From assembly GCF_003610785.1 (NCBI RefSeq), contig NZ_RAQQ01000005.1, positions 186,001 to 250,000 on the forward strand: DNA of 64,000 bases, written 5' to 3'. Positions within the stretch are counted from its first letter, which is position 1. Each line of letters starts with the position of its first letter. Both the position numbers and the translations under genes were made by a program. Positions 52,780 to 61,900 of the stretch are shown piece by piece. This stretch comes from Micromonospora globbae (GTDB lineage Bacteria; Actinomycetota; Actinomycetes; Mycobacteriales; Micromonosporaceae). The notes under the pieces were generated by a model, which was not told the DNA's origin, searched no databases, and worked only from the letters and a program-made list of their open reading frames with translations.

Positions 52780-52835
52780 TTCAGCCCTCCGATCGGGACT
52801 GCGGGGCTCGCAAGCTCACTCCTCGCACCGATCAC
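52776..52835 (-). CDS. Repeat-derived bridging mini-ORF between nuoC and nuoD (19 aa)
   Basis: GTG at 52835 overlaps the nuoC TGA (GTGA) and the TGA overlaps the nuoD ATG (ATGA). The peptide is [19 protein letters not shown], sharing [10 protein letters not shown] with the nuoD/nuoE copy. The flanks of the repeat differ, but each junction keeps both overlaps. Confidence 0.7.
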   Translation of the reverse strand: MIGARSELASPAVPIGGLK

Positions 52836-53569
52836 TGGTACGACCTCCGGCGGTCTGGCGGTGGAATCTCGGCGCCCTTGTACTCGACCGGCACACCGCC
52901 CAGCGGGTAGTCCTTGCGCTGCGGGTGCCCCTCCCAGTCGTCCGGCATGAGGATCCGGGTCAGGCTGGGGTGGCCGTCGAAGACGATGCCGAACATGTCG
53001 TACGCCTCGCGCTCCTGCCAGTCCGCGGTCGGGTAGACCGCGGTGACGCTGGGCAGGTGGGGGTCCTCGACGGGGACCGCGGCCTCCAGCCGGACCCGGC
53101 GGCGGTACGTCATCGAGGTGAGGTGGTAGACGACGTGCAGGCGGCGCTCGTCCGCCCCCAGGTAGTCCACGCCGGACACCGAGGAGCAGAGTTCGAACCG
53201 CAGCGCCAGGTCGTCGCGCATCACCTGGCAGACCTCGGCGATCCGCTCCGGGCGGATGTGCAGGGTCAGCTCGCCGCGGTCGACCACGACCTTCTCGATG
53301 GCGTCGGCGAAGCCCGGGTACGCCTCCTCGAGCGCGTCGTACACCTCGTCGAAGTAGCCGCCGAACGGCCGCGAGGCCGCCTCGATCGGCCGGCGCTGGC
53401 GGACGAGCCCTCCGTAGCCGGAGACGTCGCCCGAGCCCTGGTTGCCGAACATGCCGCGGCCGGCGGGGCTCGACGGCGGGTGCTCGGCGGGCGCGCCGCT
53501 GCTGGCACCGGCCGGGGTCACCGGTACCGGCACACCGCCGTCGTTCGGCTTGTCCTGCGGTGCGGTCAC
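52832..53569 (-). CDS. nuoC: NADH-quinone oxidoreductase subunit C
   Basis: A 245-residue 30-kDa-type subunit. An N-terminal Pro/Gly-rich extension of ~60 residues precedes the conserved domain. The signature is in [50 protein letters not shown] at 53569 overlaps the nuoB stop (GTGA); longer frames upstream run antisense to real starts and are rejected. Confidence 0.96.
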   Translation of the reverse strand: MTAPQDKPNDGGVPVPVTPAGASSGAPAEHPPSSPAGRGMFGNQGSGDVSGYGGLVRQRRPIEAASRPFGGYFDEVYDALEEAYPGFADAIEKVVVDRGELTLHIRPERIAEVCQVMRDDLALRFELCSSVSGVDYLGADERRLHVVYHLTSMTYRRRVRLEAAVPVEDPHLPSVTAVYPTADWQEREAYDMFGIVFDGHPSLTRILMPDDWEGHPQRKDYPLGGVPVEYKGAEIPPPDRRRSYQ

Positions 53570-54246
53570 TTCCTCACGCCCCCGTACTGCTGCACATGGT
53601 TCTGGGCCTTCATCCAGTTCTCGATCCGCAGCTGCTCCTCGCGGCCCTCGCGGACGGCCTTGGTCCACTCGGCGCGGCGGGCCTTGTCACTGCGGTACGA
53701 CGACGGCATCGAGCCGTAGGGGACGATGGGAACGTCGCCGCGCTCCTTGCGGGCCTCGAGCATCTTGCGCCCGTTCGGGCCGAGCGGCTCGTGCATGATC
53801 TTCTCGCGGAGCTTGAGGATCGCGTCGATGAGCATCTCGGGCCGGGGCGGGCAGCCGGGCAGGTACATGTCGACCGGCACGATGTGGTCGACGCCCTGCA
53901 CGATCGCGTAGTTGTTGAACATGCCGCCGCTGCTGGCGCAGACGCCCATCGAGAGCACCCAGCGGGGCTCGGCCATCTGGTCGTAGATCTGGCGCAGGAC
54001 CGGTGCCATCTTCTGGCTCACCCGGCCGGCCACGATCATCAGGTCCGCCTGCCGGGGCGAGGCGCGGAACACCTCCATGCCCCAGCGGCCCATGTCGTAG
54101 TGGGGGCCGCCGGCCGCCATCATCTCGATGGCGCAGCAGGCCAGGCCGAACGTGGCGCCCCAGAAGGACGACTTCCGGGACCAGTTGACCAGCTTCTCCA
54201 CCGAGGTGAGCAGGATGCCCGCGGGGAGCTTCTCCTCGATGCCCAT
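53566..54246 (-). CDS. nuoB: NADH-quinone oxidoreductase subunit B
   Basis: A 226-residue subunit binding cluster N2, the last electron carrier before quinone. Ligands are visible: the adjacent Cys pair in [11 protein letters not shown], then [14 protein letters not shown] and PGCPPRPE. The C-terminal ~45 residues are a polar tail. ATG at 54246 with AGGAAGG nine bases upstream. Confidence 0.98.
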   Translation of the reverse strand: MGIEEKLPAGILLTSVEKLVNWSRKSSFWGATFGLACCAIEMMAAGGPHYDMGRWGMEVFRASPRQADLMIVAGRVSQKMAPVLRQIYDQMAEPRWVLSMGVCASSGGMFNNYAIVQGVDHIVPVDMYLPGCPPRPEMLIDAILKLREKIMHEPLGPNGRKMLEARKERGDVPIVPYGSMPSSYRSDKARRAEWTKAVREGREEQLRIENWMKAQNHVQQYGGVRK

Positions 54247-54260
54247 CTGACGTTCCTTCC

Positions 54261-54626
54261 TCAGTCCCAGTCCAGGCCGCCGCGCCGCCAGACATAGGCG
54301 TACGCGACGAAGACCGCGACGATGAACAGGACCATCTCCACGAAGCCGAAGATCGGCAGGGCGTCGAACGAGACCGCCCAGGGGTAGAGGAAGATGATCT
54401 CGATATCGAAGACGATGAACAGCATCGCCGTCAGGTAGAACTTGACCGGGAACCGCCCGCCGCCCACCGGCTGCGGGCTGGGCTCGATGCCGCACTCGTA
54501 CGCCTCGAGTTTGGCCTTGTTGTAGCGCCGGGGACCGGCGAAGCGGGCGGCGGCCACGGAGAACAGCGCGAACGCCGCGGCGAGGGCGAACAGCCCGACG
54601 ATGGGTGCGTAAGGCGAGAGCGACAT
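54261..54626 (-). CDS. nuoA: NADH-quinone oxidoreductase subunit A
   Basis: A 121-residue subunit with three helices. The conserved loop is [43 protein letters not shown]. First gene of the nuo operon. The 134-nt gap before it (54627-54761) must contain the promoter, or the transcript reads through from menJ; no clear -10/-35 was seen. Confidence 0.97.
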   Translation of the reverse strand: MSLSPYAPIVGLFALAAAFALFSVAAARFAGPRRYNKAKLEAYECGIEPSPQPVGGGRFPVKFYLTAMLFIVFDIEIIFLYPWAVSFDALPIFGFVEMVLFIVAVFVAYAYVWRRGGLDWD

Positions 54627-54761
54627 CTTCTTCTCCTGCTCGTCCTTCCCTGCCCTCGTGGTTGACGAGAATCACACTATTCACGTCCCCCGAACCGTCC
54701 TCGGCCGGGGGCGGGTCCGTCCTTCGCGGTCCGCTTCCCTCGCAGGTCACGGCCGCCGTCC

Positions 54762-56039
54762 TCACACCGCTGGCGCCACCTTCGTCATCGCGTTGATGAC
54801 CCGGTCCATCGCGTCTCCGCCGCGCGGATCGGTGAGGTTCGCCAGCAGCTTGAGCACGAAGCGCATCAGCGTCGGGTGCGGCATCCCGTGCTTGGTCGCC
54901 ATCCGCATGATCTCGGGGCGGCCGATCAGCTTCACGAAGATGCCGCCGAGCCGGTAGTAGCCCCCGAACCGGGCCTTCAGCTCGGCCGGGTAGACCTGCA
55001 ACGCCCGCTCGCGGTCGGCGCCCGCCGGCCGGGCGAGCGCCTGCACGGCGACCTCGGCGGCCAGTTCGCCGGACTCCATGGCGTACGCGATGCCCTCGCC
55101 GTTGAACGGGTTCACCATGCCGCCGGAGTCGCCGACCAGCAGCACGCCCCGCGTGTAGTGCGGGACGCGGTTGAAGCCCATCGGCAGCGCGGCACCGAGG
55201 ATCGGGCCGTCGGCGTTCGCCTCGTCGGTCATGCCCCAGTCGGCCGGGGTGTTGGCGAGCCAGTCGGTGAGCAGCCGGCGGTAGTTGGTCTTGCCGAACG
55301 CGGAGGACGAGTTCAGCACACCGAGGCCGACGTTGACCCGGCCGTCGCCGAGGCCGAAGATCCAGCCGTACCCGGGCAGGAGGTTGTCCCCGCTCTCCTT
55401 GCTGCGCAGCTCCAGCCAGGACTCGAGGTAGTTGTCGTCGTGCTTGGCCGGGGACCGGTAGTAGCGGCGTACCGCCACGCCGATCGGCCGGTCCTCCCGC
55501 TTGGCCAGCCCGAGCGCGAGGGGGAAGCGGCCGGAGACGCCGTCGGCCGCGACGACCAGCGGGGCGTGGAACGTCGCGGGGGCCTTCTCCGGGCCGACCT
55601 CGGCCTGCACGCCGATCACCCGCCCGTCCGCGTCGAGCACCGGGCCGGTGACGTTCGCGCTGGTGCGCAGCGTGGCGCCCGCGGCGACGGCCCGCTCGGC
55701 GAGCAGCTGGTCGAAGTCCATCCGGGTGCGGACCAGGCCGTAGTTGGGGAAGCTCGCGAGGTCGGGCCAGTCCAGCTCCAGCCGGACGCCGCCCCCGATG
55801 ACCCGCAGGCCCCGGTTGTGCAGCCAGCCCGCCTCGGGCGAGGTGTCGACGCCCATCCGCACGAGTTGGCGTACGGCGCGGGGGGTCAGCCCGTCGCCGC
55901 AGACCTTCTCCCGCGGGAACTCGGTCTTCTCCAGCAGCAGCACCCGCACCCCGTGGCGGGCGAGGTGGTACGCGGTCGCCGACCCACCGGGCCCGGCACC
56001 GACGACGATCACGTCGGCGTCATGCTCCACCGCGGTCAT
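54762..56039 (-). CDS. menJ: Geranylgeranyl-reductase-family flavoprotein, probable menaquinone side-chain reductase
   Basis: A 425-residue FAD enzyme. The Rossmann motif is [15 protein letters not shown] near residue 13, [16 protein letters not shown] is the family signature, and [19 protein letters not shown] is the second FAD motif. In mycobacteria the homologue (Rv0561c) saturates one isoprene of menaquinone to MK-9(II-H2). The location directly upstream of nuoA and near menG favours that over carotenoid or lipid reduction. ATG at 56039 with GGAGG before it; the longer frame to 56075 is less likely. Confidence 0.9.
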   Translation of the reverse strand: MTAVEHDADVIVVGAGPGGSATAYHLARHGVRVLLLEKTEFPREKVCGDGLTPRAVRQLVRMGVDTSPEAGWLHNRGLRVIGGGVRLELDWPDLASFPNYGLVRTRMDFDQLLAERAVAAGATLRTSANVTGPVLDADGRVIGVQAEVGPEKAPATFHAPLVVAADGVSGRFPLALGLAKREDRPIGVAVRRYYRSPAKHDDNYLESWLELRSKESGDNLLPGYGWIFGLGDGRVNVGLGVLNSSSAFGKTNYRRLLTDWLANTPADWGMTDEANADGPILGAALPMGFNRVPHYTRGVLLVGDSGGMVNPFNGEGIAYAMESGELAAEVAVQALARPAGADRERALQVYPAELKARFGGYYRLGGIFVKLIGRPEIMRMATKHGMPHPTLMRFVLKLLANLTDPRGGDAMDRVINAMTKVAPAV

Positions 56040-56178
56040 CCGTGCCTCCTCCCGCGTGCTCGTGAAATGCTTCACAAGCCAGACGCTGGGAGTCTATGAC
56101 CGACGTCTCAACCGGGTCTTATCAGGGGGGCCTAAGTTGCCGATGTGACGCCTGAGATGCGCGAAAACGCACTCGGTG

Positions 56179-56403
56179 TCACGCTCGGCTGGGCGCGTCC
56201 AGCCCCGCGTCGACGCGGATCGTCTCGGGCAGGTGCTCGCGCAGGGCGCCGCCGGCGGCGCGGTCGAGCGCGGCGAGCACCTCGGCGACCACCTGACGGA
56301 CGTCGGCCGGGTCCGCGCCGGCAAGCTCCCGCAGTTGCGCGATGAGTTCGGCGGCGTCGTCGTCGGTGGCGTCCACCCTGTCCGCCGGCTCTGGTCCCGT
56401 CAT
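56179..56403 (-). CDS. Small hypothetical protein
   Basis: A 74-residue acidic helical protein (MTGPEPADRVDATDDDAAELI ... VVAEVLAALDRAAGG) without a membrane segment or recognised domain. No convincing ribosome binding site precedes ATG 56403, but the amino-acid composition and codon pattern look coding. It lies between menJ and menG on the same strand; a link to quinone metabolism cannot be inferred from sequence. Confidence 0.6.
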   Translation of the reverse strand: MTGPEPADRVDATDDDAAELIAQLRELAGADPADVRQVVAEVLAALDRAAGGALREHLPETIRVDAGLDAPSRA

Positions 56404-56524
56404 GGGGGCGAGCTTACGCGCAAAGTGGACGAAAATCGGATATTCACGAAAAAGAGGAAGGCGCGGCTCGGGTGCGCCCCGACCGGGCCTCCCTATGACG
56501 CCTTACCGGCACCCCCGCTGGCGG

Positions 56525-56604
56525 CCGGCACCTGGTCGCCGGCACCGGGCTGCCGGCACCTCGGCCGGCGGCCATCGGCACCTGGTCAGCGGCCCGCCGG
56601 CACC
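56525..56604. repeat. CCGGCACC-based degenerate repeats spanning the menG stop
   Basis: The word CCGGCACC (once TCGGCACC) recurs at 56525, 56539, 56553, 56575 and 56597, at spacings of 14, 14, 22 and 22 bases. The last copy is within the final menG codons (EVPAGR) and the others lie past its stop. The 56404-56585 gap holds nothing else. Confidence 0.65.
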
Positions 56605-57314
56605 TCGTCGCGGACGGCCCGGTGCAGGGCGACGATCCCGCCGGTGAGGTTGCGCCAGGCCACCTGCCGCCAGCCGGCCGCGCCGATGCGCCCGGCGAGC
56701 GCCGCCTGGTCGGGCCAGGCCCGGATCGACTCGGCGAGGTACACGTACGCCTCGGGGTTGCTGGAGACCGCGCGGGCCACCGCCGGCAGCGAGCGCATGA
56801 GGTACGACAGGTAGACGGTGCGGAACGCCGGGTTGACCGGGGTGCTGAACTCGCACACCACCAGCCGGCCGCCGGGGCGGGTGACCCGGGCGAACTCGCG
56901 CAGGGCGGCGTCGGTGTCGGCGACGTTGCGCAGCGCGAACGAGATGGTCACCGCGTCGAAGCTGGCGTCGGCGAAGGGCAGCCGCAGCGCGTCCCCGGCC
57001 AGCAGCGGCACGCTCGGGCGGGTGCGCTTGCCGGCGTACAGCATGCCGAGCGAGAGGTCCGCGCCGACCGCGTACGCGCCGGACTGGGCCAGCTCCTGCG
57101 TGGAGACCCCGGTGCCGGCACCCACGTCGAGCACCCGCTCGCCGGGACGCAGCCCGAGCGCGGCACGGGTGGCGCGCCGCCACGAACGGTCCTGGCCGAA
57201 GGAGAGGATCGTGTTCGTCAGGTCGTAGCGCGCCGCCACGCCGTCGAACATCGCGGCGACCTCGTGCGGCTGCTTGTCGAGGCTGGCGCGCTGGCCCTGG
57301 GGGGTACGACTCAC
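56586..57314 (-). CDS. menG: Demethylmenaquinone methyltransferase
   Basis: A 242-residue UbiE/MenG-family SAM methyltransferase carrying out the last step of menaquinone synthesis. Motifs: [29 protein letters not shown] (UbiE signature 1), the SAM site [16 protein letters not shown], and [36 protein letters not shown] (signature 2). GTG at 57314; GGAGGG abuts it, a tight spacing, so a slightly different start cannot be ruled out. Consistent with mqnC, because both menaquinone routes share this step. Confidence 0.95.
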   Translation of the reverse strand: MSRTPQGQRASLDKQPHEVAAMFDGVAARYDLTNTILSFGQDRSWRRATRAALGLRPGERVLDVGAGTGVSTQELAQSGAYAVGADLSLGMLYAGKRTRPSVPLLAGDALRLPFADASFDAVTISFALRNVADTDAALREFARVTRPGGRLVVCEFSTPVNPAFRTVYLSYLMRSLPAVARAVSSNPEAYVYLAESIRAWPDQAALAGRIGAAGWRQVAWRNLTGGIVALHRAVRDEVPAGR

Positions 57315-57369
57315 CCCTCCACTCTGCCAGCCACCGTCACGGTGACCGTCGGGTGGGTCCGCGTACACG

Positions 57370-57403
57370 CAGGGGCGGGGTGGTACGCACCACCCCGCCC
57401 CTG
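57370..57403 (-). terminator. Strong hairpin terminator after the LPXTG gene
   Basis: Perfect 15-bp arms (57370-57384 / 57389-57403) with an ACGC tetraloop, 15 nt past the stop of the LPXTG protein on the minus strand. No U-tract. Confidence 0.8.
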
Positions 57404-57418
57404 TCGGTGAGTGTCCGC

Positions 57419-58717
57419 TCAGTCGGTCGACTCCTCGTCGCCGGGGTTCACGAGCACGACCCGGCGGCGCCGCGAGAGCAGCAGCAGGACGGCGCCGGCC
57501 AGCACGACGGCCGCGCCGACGCCACCGATCAGGCCGACCTGCACGCCGGTCACCGGCAGGCCGCCGCCACCGTCGCCGCCGCCCCCACCGCCGGGGCCCG
57601 GCGTCGTGGTCACGGTCGCGCTCGGCGTGACGCCCGGCGTGGTCGTGGTACCGGGGGTCGGGGTCGCCGTCGGGGTGACGGTGGGCGTGACCGTCGGGGT
57701 GACGGTCGGCGTGACCGACGGGCTCGGCTGCGCCGTGAGGTCCACGAACGCCTCGAAGGTCGTGTGGTTGTCCAGCATGTCGACCTCGGTGAAGGTCTTC
57801 CGCTGCCGCTGCGTCGCGACCCGCGGCTCCTCCAGCGGCTCGCCCTCGGCCACGTCCAGGCCGTACGCGAAGAGGTCGCCCTCGTGGAGCACCGGCTCGG
57901 TGACGTCCTCGCCGACCTTCACCCGGACGTCCGCCGTGTAGTACTGGCCCGGCTTGACCACGGCCCCGGCGTCCTCGCAGAAGAGCTGGGCCTTGCCGAG
58001 GAACTCCTGTTCGAGGCAGCCCTCCGGCTTCTGCACGAAGCTCACGCCGGCCGGCAGGGTCAGGCCGTAGAAGATGCCGGTGGCCTTGCGGCTGCCGTCG
58101 TTGTAGACCGCCCAGTCCAGCGGCACGGTCTCGCCGCGCGGGACCGGCTTCAGGTCGGGCTCGTCGGCGACCGCACCGTTGACGACGACGTTGGCCTGCA
58201 CGTCCTGCACCCAGGCCGTCAGGTCGTAGCCGGGCTTGCCCACGTGGACGGGCACCTCGACGATCTCGTCGCCGAGGTCGCGCTCCGGGGTGGTGGTGGC
58301 GACCCCGACCATGAGCACGCCGCCGTCGCCCCTGCCGCCCGTGCTGAACAGCGGCACCCCGACGTCCTCGCTGGTGCCGGCCGGCAGGGTTCCGAGGCTG
58401 CACTGGTACATGTCGGCGTCGATGACGAAGCAGCCGTCGGGCACCACGAAGCCGACCCGCTTCGGCTTGAGGTCGGTGGTCTTCACCCGGAAGCTGACGT
58501 TCTCCGCGTCGACGGTGCCGACGTTCCGGACGGTGAACTTGAAGGGCTTGGCCTTGGCTTCCTTGACGCCCTTGGCCAGCTCGGTGCTGATGGGAATGAC
58601 GGCGAGGTCCGGCGTGTCGGCGGCGTGCGCCGGCGCGGCCACGGTCGCCAGGCCGCCGGCGGCGAGCAGAGCCACGGCGCCGGCGCGTGCCAGCGCCGAA
58701 CGGTGGATGAGTCTCAT
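57419..58717 (-). CDS. Secreted LPXTG-anchored surface protein with Pro/Thr repeat stalk
   Basis: A 432-residue exported protein. The signal peptide is [22 protein letters not shown], cleaved near APAHAAD. About 285 residues of beta-sandwich sequence follow ([23 protein letters not shown]11/CARDB-like). A stalk with [13 protein letters not shown] repeats and Gly-rich sequence leads to the sortase motif LPVTG (387-391), a membrane helix and SRRRR. The 13-residue tail after the Arg run ([13 protein letters not shown]) is longer than the usual few residues. Likely wall-anchored by a sortase not in this window. ATG at 58717. Confidence 0.9.
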   Translation of the reverse strand: MRLIHRSALARAGAVALLAAGGLATVAAPAHAADTPDLAVIPISTELAKGVKEAKAKPFKFTVRNVGTVDAENVSFRVKTTDLKPKRVGFVVPDGCFVIDADMYQCSLGTLPAGTSEDVGVPLFSTGGRGDGGVLMVGVATTTPERDLGDEIVEVPVHVGKPGYDLTAWVQDVQANVVVNGAVADEPDLKPVPRGETVPLDWAVYNDGSRKATGIFYGLTLPAGVSFVQKPEGCLEQEFLGKAQLFCEDAGAVVKPGQYYTADVRVKVGEDVTEPVLHEGDLFAYGLDVAEGEPLEEPRVATQRQRKTFTEVDMLDNHTTFEAFVDLTAQPSPSVTPTVTPTVTPTVTPTATPTPGTTTTPGVTPSATVTTTPGPGGGGGGDGGGGLPVTGVQVGLIGGVGAAVVLAGAVLLLLSRRRRVVLVNPGDEESTD

Positions 58718-58847
58718 CGGTCCCCCGGGGTTAGGGATGAGAAGGAGGAATGGTGTGACGAACCCGTGGGACGTTATCGAAGGTCGATCTTTGACGCCAG
58801 CGGCGGCCGGGCGAATTCATCCACTCGGACGGGACCGGATGGACGGT

Positions 58848-58877
58848 GCGGGCGGGATGGTGACCCATCCCGCCCGC
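58848..58877. terminator. Hairpin GCGGGCGGGATGG / CCATCCCGCCCGC
   Basis: Perfect 13-bp stem with a TGAC loop, 85 nt past the mqnC stop on the minus strand and upstream of the LPXTG gene. It probably terminates mqnC. The rest of 58718-58961 shows no gene. Confidence 0.75.
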
Positions 58878-58961
58878 ATCGCCCTGCGTTATGTGAACGG
58901 CCCTCATGGGCCGATGGAGGACTCGCCCGTCCCGGCGAGCCGGTCGCGTCGTACGGCCAGG

Positions 58962-60146
58962 CTAGTTGACCTGGACCAGCGGCAACGGCTTTCCGGCGCC
59001 ACCACCCGGCAGGGCGATCGAGGAGAAGTGCGAGACCACCCGGTCGTCGGTCGGGTCGTCCTCCGGGGTCCAGTGGACGGCCAGCCGGTGGTAGAGGGTG
59101 TCCCGCTGGGCGGGGATCCGGTCCGCGGACCGGATCATCCCGATCAGCTCGTGCAGGTTGGACCGGTGCCGGGCGCCGGCCGACGAGATGACGTTCTCCT
59201 CCAGCATGATCGACCCGAGGTCGTCGACACCCATGTGGAGCGCGAGCTGCCCGACGTCCTTTCCGGTCGTCAGCCAGGACGCCTGCAGGTGCGGCACCGT
59301 CTCGAAGAAGAGCCGGGCCACCGCGATCAGGCGCAGGTACTCCACCGTGGTCGCCTGCGTACGCCCCTTGAGGTGGTTGTTCTCCGGCTGGTACGTCCAC
59401 GGGATGAACGCCCGGAAGCCGCCGGTGCGGTCCTGCACGTCGCGGATCATCCGCAGGTGCTCGATGCGCTCGGCGTTGGTCTCGCCGGTGCCCATCATCA
59501 TGGTCGCGGTCGACTCCAGGCCCTGGCGGTGCGCCAGCTCCATGACCTCCAGCCACCGCTCGCCGGACTCCTTCAGCGGGGCGATGGCCTTGCGCGGCCG
59601 CTCGGGCAGCATCTCGGCGCCCGCCCCGGCGATCGAGTCCAGGCCGGCGGCCTTGATCCGGGCGATCGCCTCGTCGAGGCTCACCCCGGAGACCTTGGCC
59701 ATGTGCAGGATCTCGCTCGGGCCGATGGAGTGGATGGCGAGCTGCGGGTACGCCTGCTTGACGGCCGAGAACAGCTCCTCGTAGTACTCCACGCCGTAGT
59801 CCGGGTGGTGCCCGCCCTGGAGCATCACCTGGGTGGCGCCGAGTTCGACCGCCTCGCCGCAGCGGCGCAGGATCTCCTCGGTCGGGTGGGTCCAGCCCTC
59901 CTTGTGCTTCGGGGCACGGTAGAAGGCGCAGAACTTGCACGCCGTCACGCAGACGTTCGTGTAGTTGATGTTGCGGTCGATCAGGTACGTGACGATGTTG
60001 TCCGGGTAGCGCCGCCGGCGCACCGCGTCGGCCGCCTCACCGAGGGCGTGGAAGGGCGCGTCGGTGTAGAGGAGCAGTGCCTCCTCGGGCGTGATCCGCC
60101 CGCCGTCCGCGCCGCGCTGCAGGATGTCGTCGATCTCCCGGCTCAC
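58962..60146 (-). CDS. mqnC: Cyclic dehypoxanthinyl futalosine synthase (radical SAM)
   Basis: A 394-residue radical-SAM enzyme of the futalosine route to menaquinone. The cluster motif is C66-VTA-C70-KF-C73. GATQVMLQGGHHPDYGVEYYEELF, SGVSLDEAIARIKAAGLDSIAGAGAEML and FIPWTYQPENN are characteristic of MqnC rather than MqnE. It closes the spiro ring of cyclic DHFL. Start GTG 60146 (MSREIDDILQRG) with GGGAG seven bases upstream; GTG 60152 sits too close. The other mqn genes are not in the window. Confidence 0.94.
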   Translation of the reverse strand: MSREIDDILQRGADGGRITPEEALLLYTDAPFHALGEAADAVRRRRYPDNIVTYLIDRNINYTNVCVTACKFCAFYRAPKHKEGWTHPTEEILRRCGEAVELGATQVMLQGGHHPDYGVEYYEELFSAVKQAYPQLAIHSIGPSEILHMAKVSGVSLDEAIARIKAAGLDSIAGAGAEMLPERPRKAIAPLKESGERWLEVMELAHRQGLESTATMMMGTGETNAERIEHLRMIRDVQDRTGGFRAFIPWTYQPENNHLKGRTQATTVEYLRLIAVARLFFETVPHLQASWLTTGKDVGQLALHMGVDDLGSIMLEENVISSAGARHRSNLHELIGMIRSADRIPAQRDTLYHRLAVHWTPEDDPTDDRVVSHFSSIALPGGGAGKPLPLVQVN

Positions 60147-60229
60147 CGTCACGCTCCCGAGCCTACGTCGCCCCACGGTCCCCGCCACGGCGGTGTCCCC
60201 GCCCGTGTCACGCACCCCACGCCCCCACC

Positions 60230-60309
60230 CCCCGCGATCTTGCACTTTGCGCCCCCGTCCTGTCCGGATTCGCGGCAAAGGTCGGGGCAGCAACTGCAAG
60301 ATCGCGGGG
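60230..60309. repeat. Large palindromic element with GATCTTGCA/TGCAAGATC arms, copy 2
   Basis: Perfect 15-bp arms (60230-60244 and 60295-60309) enclose 50 bases with an inner CTTTGC/GCAAAG stem. It shares GCGATCTTGCACTT and AACTGCAAGATCGCGG with copy 1 at 30956-31038, while the cores differ. It lies in the mqnC/paaE gap, 11 nt past the paaE stop, and may double as a terminator. Confidence 0.85.
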
Positions 60310-60320
60310 AACGGGGTGGG

Positions 60321-61430
60321 TCACGCGTCGTAGTCCACGACCAGCCTGTCCGTCAGGGGGCTGGACTGGCAGGTGAGGATGTACCCGGCGGCCACCTCGT
60401 CCGGCTCCAGCGCGTAGTTGCGGGCCATCGTGACCTCGCCCTCCACGACCTTCGCCCTGCAGGTCGAGCACACCCCGCCCTTGCAGGCGTACGGCAGCTC
60501 GCCGCGGACCTTCAGGGCGGCGTCGAGCACCCGCTCGTCGCGGCGCATCGTGAGGCTCGACGACCGGCCGTCGAGCATGATCGTCACCTCCGTACCGGCG
60601 CCGGCCTCCTCGGCGGGGCGGCGCGGCGGCTCGGGCGGGGCGTCGACGTGGAACAGCTCGGTGTGCACCGCCGAGTCCGGCACACCCCGCGCGGCGAGCA
60701 CCTCCTGGACGTCGACGACCATCCCGTACGGGCCGCAGAGGAACCACTCCTCGATCCGGTCGCCGGGCACGAGGGTGTCCAGCAGCCGGCCCATCCGGTC
60801 GGCGTCGATCCGGCCGGAGAGCAGCGGCGACTCGCCCTGCTCGCGGGAGAGCACGTGCACCAGGTGCAGCCGCGTGGGATACCGGTCCTTCAGGTCGGCC
60901 AGCTCCTCGGCGAACATCACGGTGTTCGCCCGCCGGTTGCCGTACACCAGGGTGACGGTGCTCTCTGGCTCGACCGCGAGCGCCGTCGCGACCAGCGCGA
61001 GCACCGGGGTGATGCCGGAGCCGGCGGCCACCGCGCCGTAGTGGCGGGCCCGACCGGGGTCGAACGCCGTGGTGAAGTGCCCGAGCGGGGACAGCACCTC
61101 GACGGTCTCGCCTCCGCGCAGCGACCCGCAGGCGAAGGTGGAGAAGGCGCCGCCGGGCACCTCCCGTACGCCGATCCGCAGCCGGCCGTGGCGGGCCAGC
61201 TCGTCCGGCGTGGAGCAGATGGAGTACGACCGGCGCACGTCCGTGCCGTCCTCGGTGACCCGCCGTACGGTCAGGTGCTGCCCGGCGCGGAACGCGTAGG
61301 TCTCCCGCAGTTCCTCGGGCACGGCGAACGTGATCGCCACGGCGTCGTCGGTGAGCCGGTCGACGGCGGCGACCGGCAGGGGGTGGAAGACCGGCCGGCG
61401 ACGGACCGGCCGCTTGATGGTGACAGTCAC
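60321..61430 (-). CDS. paaE: Phenylacetyl-CoA epoxidase reductase subunit
   Basis: A 369-residue reductase: an N-terminal FAD domain (RAGQHLTVRR, RRSYSICSTPDE), an NAD(P) domain (VAAGSGITPVLALVATAL, VTLVYGNRRANTVMFAEEL) and a C-terminal 2Fe-2S ferredoxin (ACKGGVCSTCRAKVVEG ... ILTCQS). It passes electrons from NAD(P)H to the diiron oxygenase PaaA. GTG at 61430 overlaps the paaD stop by four bases. Last gene of the paa set. Confidence 0.95.
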   Translation of the reverse strand: MTVTIKRPVRRRPVFHPLPVAAVDRLTDDAVAITFAVPEELRETYAFRAGQHLTVRRVTEDGTDVRRSYSICSTPDELARHGRLRIGVREVPGGAFSTFACGSLRGGETVEVLSPLGHFTTAFDPGRARHYGAVAAGSGITPVLALVATALAVEPESTVTLVYGNRRANTVMFAEELADLKDRYPTRLHLVHVLSREQGESPLLSGRIDADRMGRLLDTLVPGDRIEEWFLCGPYGMVVDVQEVLAARGVPDSAVHTELFHVDAPPEPPRRPAEEAGAGTEVTIMLDGRSSSLTMRRDERVLDAALKVRGELPYACKGGVCSTCRAKVVEGEVTMARNYALEPDEVAAGYILTCQSSPLTDRLVVDYDA

Positions 61431-61900
61431 AACGCCTTCAGGTGGTCGAAGGGTTCGGAGCAGGAACGGCACCGCCAGAGCGCCTTGCAGGCGGTCGAGC
61501 CGAAGCGGCTGAGCTGCTCGGTCTCCGGGGAGCCGCAGCGCGGGCACCGCACGCTGAGGGTCAGCGGGACGACGCCGCGCGGGCGTACCGGCGCCGGCGG
61601 GGCGATGCCCGCGCCGGCCAGCTTGGCGCGACCCGAGTCGGAGATCCAGTCGGTGCTCCAGGCGGGGTGGTGGACCGTGCGGACCTCCGCGTCGGGATGG
61701 CCGGCCGCGGCGAGCGCCCTCCGGATGTCGGCGCGGATCACGTCCATGGCCGGGCACCCGGTGTAGGTGGGTGTGATGGTGACCACCACCCGGCCGGTCG
61801 CCGGATCCTCCTCGACCGACCGCAGGATGCCCAGCTCGTCGATGGTGAGCACCCGGATCTCGGGGTCCACCACCGCGGCCACGGCCTCCCTCGCAGTCAC
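61427..61900 (-). CDS. paaD: Phenylacetyl-CoA epoxidase subunit PaaD (DUF59 domain)
   Basis: A 157-residue protein. An N-terminal MIP18/DUF59 domain (VVDPEIRVLTIDELGILRSV, ITPTYTGCPAMDVI) is followed by a C-terminal zinc-ribbon-like domain (VRCPRCGSPETEQLSRFGSTACKALWRCRSC). Probably assists Fe-S or diiron assembly of the epoxidase. GTG 61900 overlaps the paaC stop (GTGA); ATG 61903 is equally possible. Confidence 0.93.
   Translation of the reverse strand: MTAREAVAAVVDPEIRVLTIDELGILRSVEEDPATGRVVVTITPTYTGCPAMDVIRADIRRALAAAGHPDAEVRTVHHPAWSTDWISDSGRAKLAGAGIAPPAPVRPRGVVPLTLSVRCPRCGSPETEQLSRFGSTACKALWRCRSCSEPFDHLKAL

Noticed and set aside
56586-58403. Fusion of menG with ~360 upstream residues
   Set aside because: The upstream part is an out-of-frame reading of the LPXTG gene and crosses its terminator; the menG signature starts just after GTG 57314.
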